From positions 124,001 to 188,000 of the forward strand of contig BCGN01000010.1 of assembly GCA_001599295.1 (NCBI GenBank): 64,000 nt of DNA, read 5' to 3'. Every line of letters begins with the position of its first letter. Position 1 is the first letter of the stretch. Both the position numbers and the translations under genes were made by a program. Below are positions 46,960-58,724 of the stretch, in pieces. The stretch is from Sporopachydermia quercuum (lineage: Eukaryota; Ascomycota; Sporopachydermiomycetes; Sporopachydermiales; Sporopachydermiaceae). The notes beneath the pieces are model-generated. The model did not search any database. It saw nothing but the letters and a program-made list of their open reading frames with translations, and was not told the DNA's origin.

Positions 46960-47644
46960 GCCGGAATTGACTCTATTAAAAGATAAGGAAAAGTTTTTAC
47001 TTCCTCGCTCGATACAACGTCGAGCNGTCGTTTTAATAATGCTTCCTATCGTTTTGGTTGATGTGATTGATGCTAGTATGATATGCAGAGTAATATGGTT
47101 GAGGTTTCAGTTGTAAGCACTTCAGAGGTTTGTGAGGCGAAACCACGAAATTTCGGTAGTGATAATTGAAGTAGGATTTATATCATTGAACATTCAGTAG
47201 ATTACCAGAATTATAGCAAGCCAAAAAGTTATATATGAAGAGTCGATGATTGTTAGGGAGAAATCAAAGAAACTAAAGTGTATAGAAAATGAAAATTTCG
47301 TTTTCCGCTTGCGTAGATAATTAAGGTTTAATAAATTATGTTAGTATATGCAATATGCGCATATGAATGGAGATATTAATTGATTAGGTAAGTATTAATG
47401 TAAGTACCTATAAGGATAAGAACGATAAGAACAGCAACTGAATGGATAAGGTAAATAAACCGGATATTTAATGTAATAATATAATCAACATGGCAACATA
47501 GCCTGAACCCCCCAAAATCCATAAACAACTAGCACTTGGACTTGTAGGTACTTGGTTGTAGTATCTGACCATGTAATTATGCAGTAGTGTTAGGAGTAAT
47601 ATTCATAAGTGGGTTAAGTAATAACATCAAACATCTAAACAGCG
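46960..47644. other. Spacer between SUA5 start and VPS38 stop
   Basis: A 685-base AT-rich spacer, same-strand genes; it should hold the SUA5 promoter. Nothing recognised. Confidence 0.5.
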
Positions 47645-50064
47645 TTAATCATTGTCCCTATCATCACGATCGATTTCACTTCTTAATATTCTTATCAACC
47701 TTCTGGCTTGTTGAGATCCTAAAGAGGATGTTGTTACATTTTGTGAATAGCCTCTATTTTGCCTGTTATGATTTGTATTAGTTGCCATTCCAATCTTAGG
47801 ATGAGTTGTAGAATCAAGAAAAATCCTAATTTCTTCTTATCAAAGTACATCTTTACATACCCTTCAAACATGGCAATATGTTCCATTAGTATTCTGATAT
47901 TCGTTAAAGGATCTTTGAAGTTCGTCGTCTGTAAATTTTGTGATCCCATAAGCTGAAATATGTTAGAATATCATTTCAACCTTACCTGAAACACAGTCCA
48001 CAAGATCATTATAGAAATATCCTTACCTGTTCAACATTCAATTTAAATAAATAGAATCCATATTCAAATCTGTAGAAAGGTGCATCTTTCACCCATAAAG
48101 GAAACCTAACATTAAACTATTAGTGTGATGTCCTCGCTATAATAATTCCTTTATTCTAAGGCCTTCCAAGCTTCCCAGCAAATAAAAATATGAGACACAT
48201 ACACTCTATTCACCTTCATTTCACTCACAGGATCAATTATGTATGAATGACTTCCAACCCATTCTATTGGATATCTTAAAGGCAACGACAAATACAAGGA
48301 AATCATCGATACCAGTAAAACCGCATTTCCTAGCGCCACTCCTATCTCTACTTCATCCTGCTTCTCAAAATTTTTTGCATCTATCGATATATTGACAATG
48401 GAATATTGCACTTGCCCTTGCTTCGCTACTGGAATCAGCTCAAAAATATCAAGCAACTTCAACATTATCCTGGACTCTTCTTTCCTTATTAGCACTTTAC
48501 TATTCTCTATATGATTTTTCAGTTTATCTAGCTGGAAACTCTTTGTCATTATATCTTCTGATAGAGATGAGAAAACCCTTTGGTCTGATTTAGCAAAAGA
48601 TTCCCTGTCCCGAACGAAATGTGATAGAATCAATGTATTGTTCTTCAGCATATCACATTTCTGTTGCAATTCATAAATTCTTGTTCGAACTTGAGCAATT
48701 CCATGAGATTTGTTGATGATTTCACGATTAGAAACAACAGGACTATAAGGAATTGCCAGAATTCGGTTAATGATTTGTTTTGATGACTCCGAAGTCTCTT
48801 TAGCATCTTCAATGACTGCTTTCAGATTAGTAAGCTTCATAATAGCATCAAAAGAACAGGACTTCTTAGGCTTCCTATGGTAAGATATTATTGGTGCAGA
48901 TGTTTCCTGCTTTTCATCAAAGGATGTTCTATTGGAATTAACGTCTAGGATATTTTCTTCTGATTCGTTTCTACTATCAGTCATATCTATTATTTCACTA
49001 TTGGTAGCAGAGTTTACCTGCCGATGATGTTTCAAGTCATTTCTTGGAACATCAGATGAAATTAGGTAGAATCCATCTTTCAGCTCAATGATTGGAACNT
49101 TNTGGACGTCTAGTACCGGTAGTTTTTNTAGATCGTTACCCATGAATATTAAATAACGTAAATTGAGGGAGATCTGAGTGAGAATGATCCATTTGTTGCG
49201 ATACTTCACCCACAGCTTTATAGTGAATATCTGCTGCGGAGCCTCTTTAATATGTAGAAGATCTATCGCCGAGAAATAAGGAGCAGTTGACTTATGAATG
49301 ATCTCGCTGATATAGAAAGGTTTCTCATGAGGAGAGTAATGGAAGGTAAAAAAGCAGTCGAGAAAATGTTTTTGGTTGAATTCCTTTAGTCTTTCTTGCC
49401 TCAACGTAGGGCTCATTAATCCAAAGTATGTATCTTTGGTATTCCTTCGTAATCTCGTCCTTCTCGGACTGTGAACGTCTATGCTCTCATTTCGATTTCT
49501 ATTTGGAACTGATACCTGAAGGGTATCCTGCTGCAGGTCATTTATTTTGTCGTCCGATTTCGCAAGGGTTTTAGGCTTATTGAGATTACCAGCTATAGTT
49601 TCGGAATGCAGGCTTGGGAAATCAATTGATTCTGGAACAGTGGTCTGGTGTGATATAGCTGTATTAGGTTCACCTTTTAAAGAATGAGTATCATCATATA
49701 AATTCTGATTATTGTTTATAGCACCTAAAGTTGATAACGATTCAGCCGAATGTATTTTGCTATGTAAATCTAGTTTTTTAGTCAGACTTGGCTTCATTGT
49801 CGACCGATGTTGCGTTATATGATCTTTATGTATGTCAATGTTCAAATTTCGAAAAGACAGGCCAATTATATGTCTAATACGTCTCTGATGTGCACGGATT
49901 ATGGGGTTGCTTCTTGGGGACATAATATGCGAAGAATCTTCTATGGAAGGTGATAGAAGATGGGTTGATAGGAGAAGATCATCAGTTAGGTACGTATCAC
50001 CAAGGATTGAAGGTAGTTCACTTTTACCTTGAACCATTGGTATTGATGGTTCGGCACTACACAT
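47645..50064 (-). CDS. VPS38: Vps38/UVRAG-like subunit of PI3-kinase complex II (4 exons)
   Basis: Exons 50064-48203, 48105-48027, 47952-47861 and 47762-47645 give about 716 residues, near human UVRAG (699) and far longer than S. cerevisiae Vps38 (439). Exon 1 starts with a disordered part, then RRIRHIIGLSFRNLNI, a divergent C2-like region, a coiled coil (about residues 455-555) and the UVRAG hallmark GVALGNAVLLVSMISLYL with LPLRYPIEWVGSHSYI. Exons 2-4 add FPLWVKDAPFYRFEYGFYLF, LNVEQLMG and NIRILMEHI, continuing the UVRAG/Atg14 C-terminal (BARA2-like) domain. Donors are GTATGT, GTAAGG and GTATGT. With Vps34, Vps15 and Vps30 it makes PI3P on endosomes for vacuolar sorting. The conserved leucine before VSMIS is a CTG codon. 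Atg14 is the alternative, less likely. Confidence 0.85.
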
Positions 50065-50951
50065 AATTGCAGTTACCTAAATGCATTCCCAGCACTTTCT
50101 CTAATGTTCCGGCTCTTTTTAATGATAAATCATTTGATAGGAAAAGTTCAGTTGATAAATAGAAGGTGACTGTTTGTCAACTGAATGTTCAATTGACAAG
50201 GTTAACGCTCAAGACTTCGTTGAAAGACCAAACACTAACCTATCACAATTACTATTGATATGCTGAGAGAAATAGTCGTCTATATCCAATCCAATCTCAA
50301 ATTGATTCAACAAGCGTGTTATAAATCTAATGTCAACCACTTTATGGCTCTCTCTTACTATCGGTGTTGGATCNNCTACACTTGGGCACAAAACTCTTAG
50401 TTATTGAACAAAAGTTAAACAACACAATATTACCAAGCCATCCTATCTTTTCATGTCAGACATATCCAAGATTGTCTTAATATAAGCAAAATAAAAGATA
50501 GCTCCATCTGTTTCTGCATGTAGAGTATTCATCTTAACTGTTGACATAATGATAAACATTATTATACATAGCAAATTCTCAAAATCGAAGTGATTAATTC
50601 CAAAGTATGTTAGGCCAATTGCCCATTTATGGTAATTAANAATTCAAAAGAGTAAATGCCCTAAACAGATAAAACATAATTGCTTCTTACAGTTACTTGT
50701 AATTATCCATTAACAACTCGAATTTAGTTTGATCAAGCAAGAAACTGATAAGGACTGAATGAATAGATATTGCCATTGTTAATGAGATTTTATGAGAAAA
50801 TGCAGCTAGTGTTGCTCCATGGGAAATTATAATGGATCATAAGTTTTTTGTGTGATTCCTCTTGATATGTAAGAATTTAGCGTTCGCTTTCTAACATGCC
50901 TCTTACGCTGAAGCTTGTAAATGCCGCGTTTTTTACATTCAACGATCAATC
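50065..50951. other. Divergent VPS38-LST7 interval with possible extra exons
   Basis: An 887-base spacer that should hold both promoters. On the minus strand, 50375-50240 reads as a plausible internal exon, described separately. Other protein-like minus-strand stretches lie at about 50544-50440 and 50785-50700. Two adjacent N bases at 50374-50375 hinder reading. Confidence 0.35.
50240..50375 (-). CDS. Possible exon of an unrecognised gene, doubtful
   Basis: After ATAACTAAG...GTGTAG (branch and acceptor-like) the frame reads DPTPIVRESHKVVDIRFITR and on to LDIDDYFSQHINSNCDR, then meets a GTTAGT donor. Joined in phase to 50114-50057 it would end AGTLEKVLGMHLGNCNYV and a stop that overlaps the VPS38 start codon. 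The composition looks protein-like but I recognise no family, the second acceptor lacks a good branch site, and no first exon is certain. It cannot be a 5' exon of VPS38, because the phase gives a stop. Confidence 0.25.
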
Positions 50952-52081
50952 ATGACCAGTAACTATATGGTAAGTTTTGACATAGGAAACATAATTTTGG
51001 TACATCATTTTATTGAAATATAAGCTGAGATTAACCATTTTATTTTCAGATCTGCTTGGCTCATTTCTGCGAGCAGCATGGCCCTACAAGTATCATGTGT
51101 ACTCAGGCACTTGAGGAAAAGAAAGATTTATCAACNATAAGTCTTGCAACACCACCTGAAGCTGACAACTCAGCATCCGCAATAGGATCAGAATCACCGT
51201 CAGCTCTCAGCTCCAGCTCAACGGTTACATTAAATTCTTCCTCAACAACGCTTTTGAACAATCTCAACCAATCAACAGCCAAAAAATCAACAGCATCAAA
51301 GCCCAGCTGCCAATCATGTGCCCTCATTCTTCCTGAAATTCAAAGAGACAGCAGTAACCATCCAGCAGATACGACCATACGAAATGAAAAGCAGACAGGA
51401 TCCCTAAATACACCCTTAATCTCATCCGAGTGCAAATTCAATCCCGTGTCAATTGTATCGAGAAATACAGAATTGCATTTTGATTTCATAACATCTGATG
51501 CCCCTACGTCACAGAACAGATTTTCTGCCTTGCGGCAAACAGTTGTGAGATGTCTTTCAGTGGAGTATTCTCCTTTAAGAGGATCTAGATTAATGATGTT
51601 TGGCGATACTGCCACTGGTTATACTATTGCCACTACATTTCAAGTTAAAGACTCATCAGCAAGAGGCGAAGAAAGGACATACGCTCTATTATGTNTAGGA
51701 GATTCCGAAGGGGACCTAATCAGCCATTGGGAGTTGATCGTACAAGAGTTCTCTGCTTTAATCACATACATTAAAAATAGAAGAGTATTTATTGATCAAA
51801 GGATAATGTTAAATTTAGTCTCGTCAGCCAATTCAATCAATTCTGACAATAGTGAGAAAAGCTCAATCAGAAGTGGAGGTGGCTTTAGTGTCGATGAATT
51901 AGAAGTATTCAAAGAAGAACGATTTCTACGAAGAAGAGAAGCATTGCCATCAGCTAAGAGTTTGGTTTCTCTCCTTGACGATAGGAACTTATTTCTACGA
52001 ATCCATATATGGGCTTCAAGGTTATTAGCAGTGTTATATAAGGATCAAAAGGGGGACTATGATGAAAGCATAATATTATGA
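50952..52081 (+). CDS. LST7: Folliculin-like protein Lst7 (2 exons)
   Basis: Exon 1 (50952-50969) encodes MTSNYM before GTAAGT; exon 2 (51050-52081) follows ATTAACC...TTTTCAG and opens ICLAHFCEQHGPTSIMCTQA. This is the folliculin start (human: [20 protein letters not shown]). Later matches include CQSCALI, the RFSALRQTVVRCLSVE segment, FGDTATGYTIATTFQVKDSS and ARGEERTYALL. The 349-residue protein ends after the longin domain, like yeast Lst7, and lacks the DENN part of animal folliculin. Lst4-Lst7 is a GAP for the Rag GTPase Gtr2 and signals amino acids to TORC1 at the vacuole. The region between the N-terminus and the CxxC is Ser-rich. Two N bases leave unknown residues. Confidence 0.9.
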
Positions 52082-52756
52082 ATTTCATTATAATCAACCT
52101 TGTGAACTGCTAATAAGTATTTAAATATTTTTGATTTTATAATAGGGATAAAAACGGTCTACAATCTGCTAATGCTGGAAATTATTAGAATATATATGAA
52201 GAGTTCATTTCATAACTATAAATATATAATATATTATATTCCATACATATATATTATCGGGACATTATGTTCTATTGATAATAATTTCCCTATATCAGTG
52301 TATTCAATATTGAAAATAGGTAACGTATATGTCATTATCAGCAAAATGAACATCTTGAAGGAAATGAGCATCTTAATGTCGAAGGCAAAGTGAATAGCTG
52401 AATATGCATGATTTAATGAGGATAATAATTCCGAATTATGGTTTAGTAACAGAATATAGAGAAATATTTCGATTTTGAGTTACCGTTACAATTGTTGTAA
52501 CTAGTGCTATTATTATAAGGACTCATATTTACTATATCTTACCAGCATGTGAATATCGATATAAATCTGTATGCCTTTGGTTCTGTTTTCTTCTGAGCGA
52601 TACTTCTCCTGTTGCTACTACTAATAGTACCATCACATACATTCACTATACATTCACTATACACACATATAAAAGGCACTAAATCCAATACAACTATAAC
52701 TACAACTAATAAATATCAACATCATCTTCAGCATACAACTTCTGTCAGTTAAATTC
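52082..52756. other. Convergent 3' spacer
   Basis: A 675-base AT-rich spacer between LST7 and the Rho GAP gene. A frame at 52172-52393 is Ile/Tyr-rich and looks random. Confidence 0.5.
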
Positions 52757-55198
52757 TCAGGAGTCCTTATTAATACTCCTGCTTCTTGATCTTAGCCTTT
52801 TAAACCAACTTCCTTTACTAGGACTCAAGCTTTCAGTCTGCTGCACTTCTTTACTACCATCATCAACAACTCCAAGGTCAACATTAGGACCAACAAATGA
52901 CCTTCTCCAACGAGACTGTCTTGGCTTATTTCCTGTTGGCGAGCTTGGAGTTCCGCCAGCCGCCAGATTCAAATTCAACGCTTCACTCTCTGATGATAGG
53001 GTTACAACTGGAGGTCTCAAGTATTGTTTGCCTTCACTATTGCTATTATCACCATCACCAGCTTCCACGCCAGAAGTATCCCCTTGAGTAGTTAGTTTCA
53101 AGTCACCTAACAGTTCTGCAGTTTCCCTGTCTTGATGCACGATTGATGTATCTCCTTCTCTTCTAGCACCAACAGGCGTCACTTTGTTGATAGATTCAAC
53201 ACTGGCATTACCATGAGAATACTCCACACTGGAAATGCTACTACGCTGTCTAGAACCAGATACCAATCTATAATTACTAGGACCGCCAGAGCCACCAACA
53301 GAAGAGTTTGANGTCTTTTTGCTTAACTTCAAAGATGCCCGTCTAATAATTGACCCTCCTGACGATTTTGAGCTGTTCTCTGTCTGTTTCCTACTATTTG
53401 ATGGTCCAGCAGATGAAAGAGACTTGGAATGCGGCCTTCCTAACGATTTATATTCCTTAGTTAGCTTTGATGTAATGGAAGGATACGTTTGCTTTGACAC
53501 CGTGACAACAGATGATTCGGACAGAATTCGCTTTCCCAATGTAAAGCTTGGATTTCTACTAGTTTCAGCGGCAGTAGCACTAGCATTAGCACTAACATTG
53601 GTGTCAGCAGCAGATGAATCACCAGATAAAATACTCTCAGTACCAGCAAAAGGCTCTGGTGANGCTAATTCCTGCTGGGAGACTAAACCAAATATCACCG
53701 TTTCAATCCGTGGAAGCAGCTTAAAACTATACTCAATCAGAAACTCCACAACAGATGCTGACATTTGATACTCCTCAGGATTGAGCGCATGATCAGGATG
53801 GGATAAAATACTCGGCTGGAACACTGATGCTAAATTTCCAGCAGGCATTTTGTTCTGCTTGGAGTATTTATCAAATAGGCAAAGCATATCAAGTAAATAT
53901 AGTAATAGCTGTCTGTTCCTTCTAGTGATGGAAGTAATTAGCAGTTCATACTCGTCTAAAGCTTGATTTATTTCCGATAATAGTCTTTTCCGTTTGTTCT
54001 GTCTTTTCCTTAGTCTTTCAGCTTCTTCTGGTGATACAGTAGAATCAGGAGCAGTGTTTGATATCAGATCCCCAGTGTTTAGCTCGTCTTCCAAGTCAGA
54101 GTCATCGTTGTTGGGCTTTGGTTCTGAAGAGCTTGCTTCGATAGCAGAAGGAGATTCGGCGGCAGCATCAGTTGTAGTAGAAGCATCAGGAGCATCATTG
54201 CTAACGTCCTTTTGAGCATCAGGAGCACCAAAGGTCTCTTTTCGTTTTTCGGCTTCAGCATTAGCGATCTGGGTGATCATGCGGGCACTTTTTTTCTTCA
54301 AGTACCGTGCCAGCTTAGGACGGCTTTTCAAGGGCTCTCTAAACTGAGTATACAGACTCAAGGGAACAATTGGCTCAGGCAGCGAATTCAAATATCTTCT
54401 TAAAACACTTGCAGCGTCATGAACGGTAAAACCCTCCCAATTGATATTGGCCCCAAATTCAGGAGGAGATGAAAAAATGACTTGGAGATCGCGAACTCTT
54501 TTGGAAGAACCAGCAACACGGAAAATACCTTGTACATTATAGCCTTTTTCCTTTAGAAACAAGCAACATTTAGAGACAATCACAGGGATTTTAGCATACT
54601 TGAAAGGAACACCGAAATCATCGACAACAGTAACCTGACAGTACGCACAGGAAGTAGCTCTTTCTAGAGTTTGGCCAAAGATATAAGGATCGGAGAACTC
54701 TTGAGACATTGGTAAATAAGGCTTTTCAGCCACCACGCTATTAGAAGATAAAGCGCGATGAGAAAAACTTGGTCTACTGCTGGTTAAGCTATTAGTTGAA
54801 CTGTTGCTTAGAAAAGAGTCTTGTACATCTATTGAATTGGTTGAGCTTTCAGAGTTTTTCTTGAACTGTTTCCACCAGGAGCCCAAAGCAGATTTTGGCG
54901 AAAAGTTGCTATGTTCCTGAGAACCTGAGGAGTTGAAACTCGTGGGAGGCTGAAATTCTTGGTGATAGTCTGGTTGTTGAGATTGAATAGGTACTGGTGG
55001 TGTTGTTGATGTTAATGAAATCTGNTGCGGTTTCTCTTCTTTTGAGCTGTTTTGTTGTTGTTTTTGATTTTGAATTTGATTTGAGGCTTCTTTAGCATTC
55101 TCAAGAGCAAATGTTTCAGCTTCCTGTTTTCCTAAATCAGCTAGTTGCATTGATGGTGATGATTTGATGTCACCCGCTGCTGATATCGAGCTGGACAT
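52757..55198 (-). CDS. SAC7: Rho GTPase-activating protein, Sac7/Bag7 type
   Basis: An 813-residue protein with one RhoGAP domain beginning near residue 170 (FGQTLERATSCAYCQV, FKYAKIPVIVSKCCLFLKEK). The arginine finger is in VQGIFRVAGSSKRVRDLQ. Then follow GFTVHDAASVLRRYLNSLPE and NRQLLLYLLDMLCLFDKYSK, NKMPAGNLASVFQPSILSHP and FLIEYSFKLLP, which closely follow S. cerevisiae Sac7 and Bag7, GAPs for Rho1 in wall and actin signalling. The domain is split by an acidic, Ala/Ser/Pro-rich insertion of about 90 residues (around 317-405). The flanks are disordered and Ser-rich, and the C-terminus is basic (RLRSRSRSINKDS). Several N bases leave unknown residues. Sac7 and Bag7 cannot be separated here. 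Confidence 0.88.
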   Translation of the reverse strand: MSSSISAAGDIKSSPSMQLADLGKQEAETFALENAKEASNQIQNQKQQQNSSKEEKPXQISLTSTTPPVPIQSQQPDYHQEFQPPTSFNSSGSQEHSNFSPKSALGSWWKQFKKNSESSTNSIDVQDSFLSNSSTNSLTSSRPSFSHRALSSNSVVAEKPYLPMSQEFSDPYIFGQTLERATSCAYCQVTVVDDFGVPFKYAKIPVIVSKCCLFLKEKGYNVQGIFRVAGSSKRVRDLQVIFSSPPEFGANINWEGFTVHDAASVLRRYLNSLPEPIVPLSLYTQFREPLKSRPKLARYLKKKSARMITQIANAEAEKRKETFGAPDAQKDVSNDAPDASTTTDAAAESPSAIEASSSEPKPNNDDSDLEDELNTGDLISNTAPDSTVSPEEAERLRKRQNKRKRLLSEINQALDEYELLITSITRRNRQLLLYLLDMLCLFDKYSKQNKMPAGNLASVFQPSILSHPDHALNPEEYQMSASVVEFLIEYSFKLLPRIETVIFGLVSQQELXSPEPFAGTESILSGDSSAADTNVSANASATAAETSRNPSFTLGKRILSESSVVTVSKQTYPSITSKLTKEYKSLGRPHSKSLSSAGPSNSRKQTENSSKSSGGSIIRRASLKLSKKXSNSSVGGSGGPSNYRLVSGSRQRSSISSVEYSHGNASVESINKVTPVGARREGDTSIVHQDRETAELLGDLKLTTQGDTSGVEAGDGDNSNSEGKQYLRPPVVTLSSESEALNLNLAAGGTPSSPTGNKPRQSRWRRSFVGPNVDLGVVDDGSKEVQQTESLSPSKGSWFKRLRSRSRSINKDS

Positions 55199-57227
55199 GT
55201 TATGTATGTTGTTTCTGTTCTATGTTTTAGGCTGATAAATGAACAAAACTTCAGGATGACGTTATTAAGATCCGATTGTTGATTGACTAATGAGCTTCAA
55301 CGTTTGACTTTAAATACAGTTCTCCTTATTAATTAATAATGTTGATACCAAGGATAAAAACAGTGAGCACTAGTAAACCTAACGTAACTAATTTATCCGT
55401 ACTATTGTGTGGTGGAGGACAAAGAATCTACACAGAAGCTATGCTGCATTTACTTCCGCAAATAAAAACTCAACTTTGTTCTAGAATAGACTATTACTGG
55501 TATTATATCAGCTTGTTCTGGTCAATTTATTCTGCTTGCGATAATAGGAAACCCCAGTGGTTATCATGCAGAGCTCAGTTTTGCAGAAACAATTGTATTG
55601 CAATTGCCTCTTGAGCTTCAGGGCATCTGGTAAAGTGGAAAACAACAGGGAAACTGTAGACAGTTGATGGCGAAGCCTGAGTTTGATATCTCAACAATCC
55701 AATTTATTCTCTAACAGTAATTCAACTGCTATTATATGTTGACAGGTTAATAAAATTGTAATAAGAATGACGATTAAGTATGATATGATATGTGTTGGTG
55801 CAGTAAATAGATACCCTAACAAACATATAGAAGTTAACTAAAGCTTTACCTAACAAATAGAACAGATAGTTATGAAAGGTGCGCGTAGATCAAATCAATT
55901 CAAGTCGATGAAGCTAGCTTTGAAAATATTACGGTTTGAGCTCGAGAAATAATAAGTATCACGAAGTACTAAATTGCAGAGATCGAGCAATATTATTCAA
56001 CAGAATTATCCTTTCAATGTATAGAAAAAAAGCAGGTCAAATAAATATAGAAAAGGAAAATGAATTTGGATGATTAATTCAAGTGGTAAGTGAGATATTA
56101 GGTTGGTGATGCATGGAGATGCAGCAAAAGGCGTCAACTTAAATTAGAGTTGGGAAGATAGTGTCAACATTAATTTGAAATTAATGGGAACTAATTTGGG
56201 AAAGGGGTTGTTTAATGAAGACGAGAATTTGACAAATAGCATGAATGGCTGAACTGTCATCGGTTTGGCGCAAAGAATGAATTGGGAGCAAAACATCAAT
56301 GGCTTAGTTTAAAGAAAAAAAAGAGCATGTTGTTAGTAGATCTCATTTGCTACTCTTCGTTTCCTAGCACCATTAGTCTTCTTACTTCACAACCATTGCG
56401 CATAAAAAAGCGATTGTCAAGTCAATGTGAGTTGTACAATAAGGTTTGAGTTTAATTCCTGTTCAAGGGTATTTCAGTCCCAGAAGAGCCAGCTCACTAA
56501 TATGCAGGCTAAACCAGTGNATTGTTGTTCTAATTTCTTAGCTCGTTTCATGTTTATTTTCTTATGCTCGTAAGCTAAACACAATGGTTGCCTATTTTTA
56601 TTCAATTTATTAATAAACTAAACGGTTGCAACAGAGTTCCAAATTTGTTCAGAAAGTATGAAATTGATACTAAATTCTTACACATTGTTATTCAGACAAT
56701 TGACTTTATGCCTAGTTGCAATTGAGACAGTAGACGATCTGTGTGCAGAACGGACATATATTCTCATAGATAGTATGCTAATTAATTGGTATATGATATT
56801 AGTAGGTGAATAATTGTTGAAGGTTCCGGCAAATGTGGCAATCATTCGGGTAGAACAAAACGATTAGGAAGAGGTCAAAAGGATATCAGTTTATAATACC
56901 TGAGTCTATAATTGAGTATGAAGTGACATGCGTTGAATGGTACGGCTCTTGTTAATGCAGAGAAAACAATTGATATTGAGTTGTAACCAGTGCGAACTGA
57001 TTCCCGTGAGCAACTAACTTGTACAATTGATTGAATGGCGCATACAGTTACTGGCAGTAAAATAAAGATTTTGTAAGCATTATCATTTATCATAATATAC
57101 TAAGTCTCATATATCATACATCAACAGCAACATTGACTATAAACGTGTGTGATACGTGACGGGTTCAATGCAAAGTACTGAAATAAACATAATACTGTTT
57201 GATCTATTGATCCAAAAATAGATCCTC
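55199..57227. other. 2.0-kb spacer between Rho GAP and RVS167
   Basis: AT-rich region holding the Rho GAP promoter and the RVS167 3' flank. Frames at 55339-55614 and 56875-57093 have no family resemblance. No RNA gene was noticed. Confidence 0.5.
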
Positions 57228-58724
57228 CTAATTCAATTGCACATAATTGCCAGGGAAAACACCTTGAACTCCATTCAAAGAACCTGTCCACCAACCATTT
57301 ACATCATCAGTTCTGGCAACGATTTGAATCACGTCACCGGCTTTGAATGTCAAATCACCAGCTGCCTGCGCATTGTAGTCATAAAGCGCGGTACAAGTAG
57401 ATCCAGGGGCTGATCCAGGGGCTGGAGGAGCAGGTGTGTATGTTGCTTTCTCGTTAGGATAGCTTACCGCAGGGGAAGCAGGTTGGCCATAAACTGGACT
57501 TGCAGCTGGTTGACCGTATACAGGAGTTGCGGCGGGTGGTTGACCGTAAGCTGGAGTAGTAGGTGGCTGACCGTAAGCTGAAGTTGCAGCAGATGGCTGA
57601 CCATAACTTGAAGCTGCTGCAGGTGATTGACCATAAGCTGGAGTTGCGGCGGCCCCATATGCTGTAGCCCCAGGGGCTGCTCCTAAAGCTGGCTGTCCAT
57701 AACCTGTAGCTGTAGATGACTGACCATACCCAGGAGTTGTTCCAGCATCATAAGCGCCCTGTGCAGTTCCGCCAGGAGAATATGGAGGTAGTGTACTTTG
57801 ATAACCGGCAGCTCCTGGAGCTCCATATCCACCTTCTGCCGCTTTGTTAGCATACTGTCGTTTTGTCATCTCCAATTTAGCTTTAGCATGACCTACTTTG
57901 AAATGTGTGATGCCAATCTGCTCAGTAACTTCCTGAATGTTACCTCTCTTGGCATTAAATTGTTCAATAATATCTTGACTGAGATCAAAATAAGGTATCT
58001 TCATCTCTTCCATTCTTATATACAAGGTATAGAAAATATTCAACTGCATGTAATAGAAATTNACAAACAAAGGGCGAATGAATTCAGCTTCAAGTTGAAA
58101 TAAAATAGGTAATTCCGTCTTCAGCATATCATTATAGTAATCGTATTCTTGACGAGCCATTTCTACGCTTGCTTCTGCCTCGTACATCTTCTTTTCATCA
58201 TTAGCTTTCCTCTCTTTTTTATTCTGAAGTCTAGTCAATGTACTTGTATGTCGATCTAAATCTAACTGTTTATGATCTCTTTTGGTTGCCATCTTGCGAA
58301 TTGTTTTGATTATTTTCAATAACTCCTCTGCAGGACTAACAATTCTCGTTTCAATTAACTGAAGTTCAGGGCTCAATGTTTGTTGCAAGTCGTTGACAAT
58401 CTCACGATACTGTTCACAGGCTTTAATACCTTCAGGGTTTCCCTCAGGAATTGTGGAATTGGGATCACTCATTCTACCACTGATAGGCTTGTAGATTTCC
58501 TCGATTGCTTTAGAAAACTCAATCTGATGCTTCAGCATACCATTTATGGCTTCAAAATACTTTTTGGATTCATCGTGCAATCTTTTGGTTTCTGTTTCCA
58601 GTTCTTTGAACCTTCTTTCTGCGTCAATATACACAGGATCTTTTGTTTGAGTACCCATATTAAACTTCTGCTTCATGCTTTGCGGCGCCCTCACCACCGA
58701 CTTGGTGAAACCTTTCCACGACAT
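57228..58724 (-). CDS. RVS167: Amphiphysin-like BAR-SH3 protein Rvs167
   Basis: A 498-residue protein. The N-terminal BAR domain (about residues 1-270) matches Rvs167 almost line by line: [71 protein letters not shown] and [18 protein letters not shown] Gly/Pro/Ala-rich linker with about eight YGQ repeats spans residues 325-420. The C-terminal SH3 domain (about 438-498) has [39 protein letters not shown]. Rvs167 works with Rvs161 to constrict endocytic buds and drive vesicle scission. Within BAR one N gives an unknown residue at the conserved FVxFYYMQLN position. No intron. Confidence 0.97.
   Translation of the reverse strand: MSWKGFTKSVVRAPQSMKQKFNMGTQTKDPVYIDAERRFKELETETKRLHDESKKYFEAINGMLKHQIEFSKAIEEIYKPISGRMSDPNSTIPEGNPEGIKACEQYREIVNDLQQTLSPELQLIETRIVSPAEELLKIIKTIRKMATKRDHKQLDLDRHTSTLTRLQNKKERKANDEKKMYEAEASVEMARQEYDYYNDMLKTELPILFQLEAEFIRPLFXNFYYMQLNIFYTLYIRMEEMKIPYFDLSQDIIEQFNAKRGNIQEVTEQIGITHFKVGHAKAKLEMTKRQYANKAAEGGYGAPGAAGYQSTLPPYSPGGTAQGAYDAGTTPGYGQSSTATGYGQPALGAAPGATAYGAAATPAYGQSPAAASSYGQPSAATSAYGQPPTTPAYGQPPAATPVYGQPAASPVYGQPASPAVSYPNEKATYTPAPPAPGSAPGSTCTALYDYNAQAAGDLTFKAGDVIQIVARTDDVNGWWTGSLNGVQGVFPGNYVQLN
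57465..57745. repeat. Degenerate YGQP-coding repeat of RVS167
   Basis: About eight imperfect units of 24-39 bases encoding variants of AYGQP or VYGQP within the Gly/Pro/Ala linker. It is markedly richer in G and C than the rest of the window. Confidence 0.75.

Noticed and set aside
53319-53768. Plus-strand frame (149 codons) opposite the Rho GAP gene
   Set aside because: Antisense of the Ser-rich linker and GAP domain end.
55339-55614. 91-codon intergenic frame with several cysteines
   Set aside because: No recognisable domain; cysteines are not in a zinc-binding spacing.
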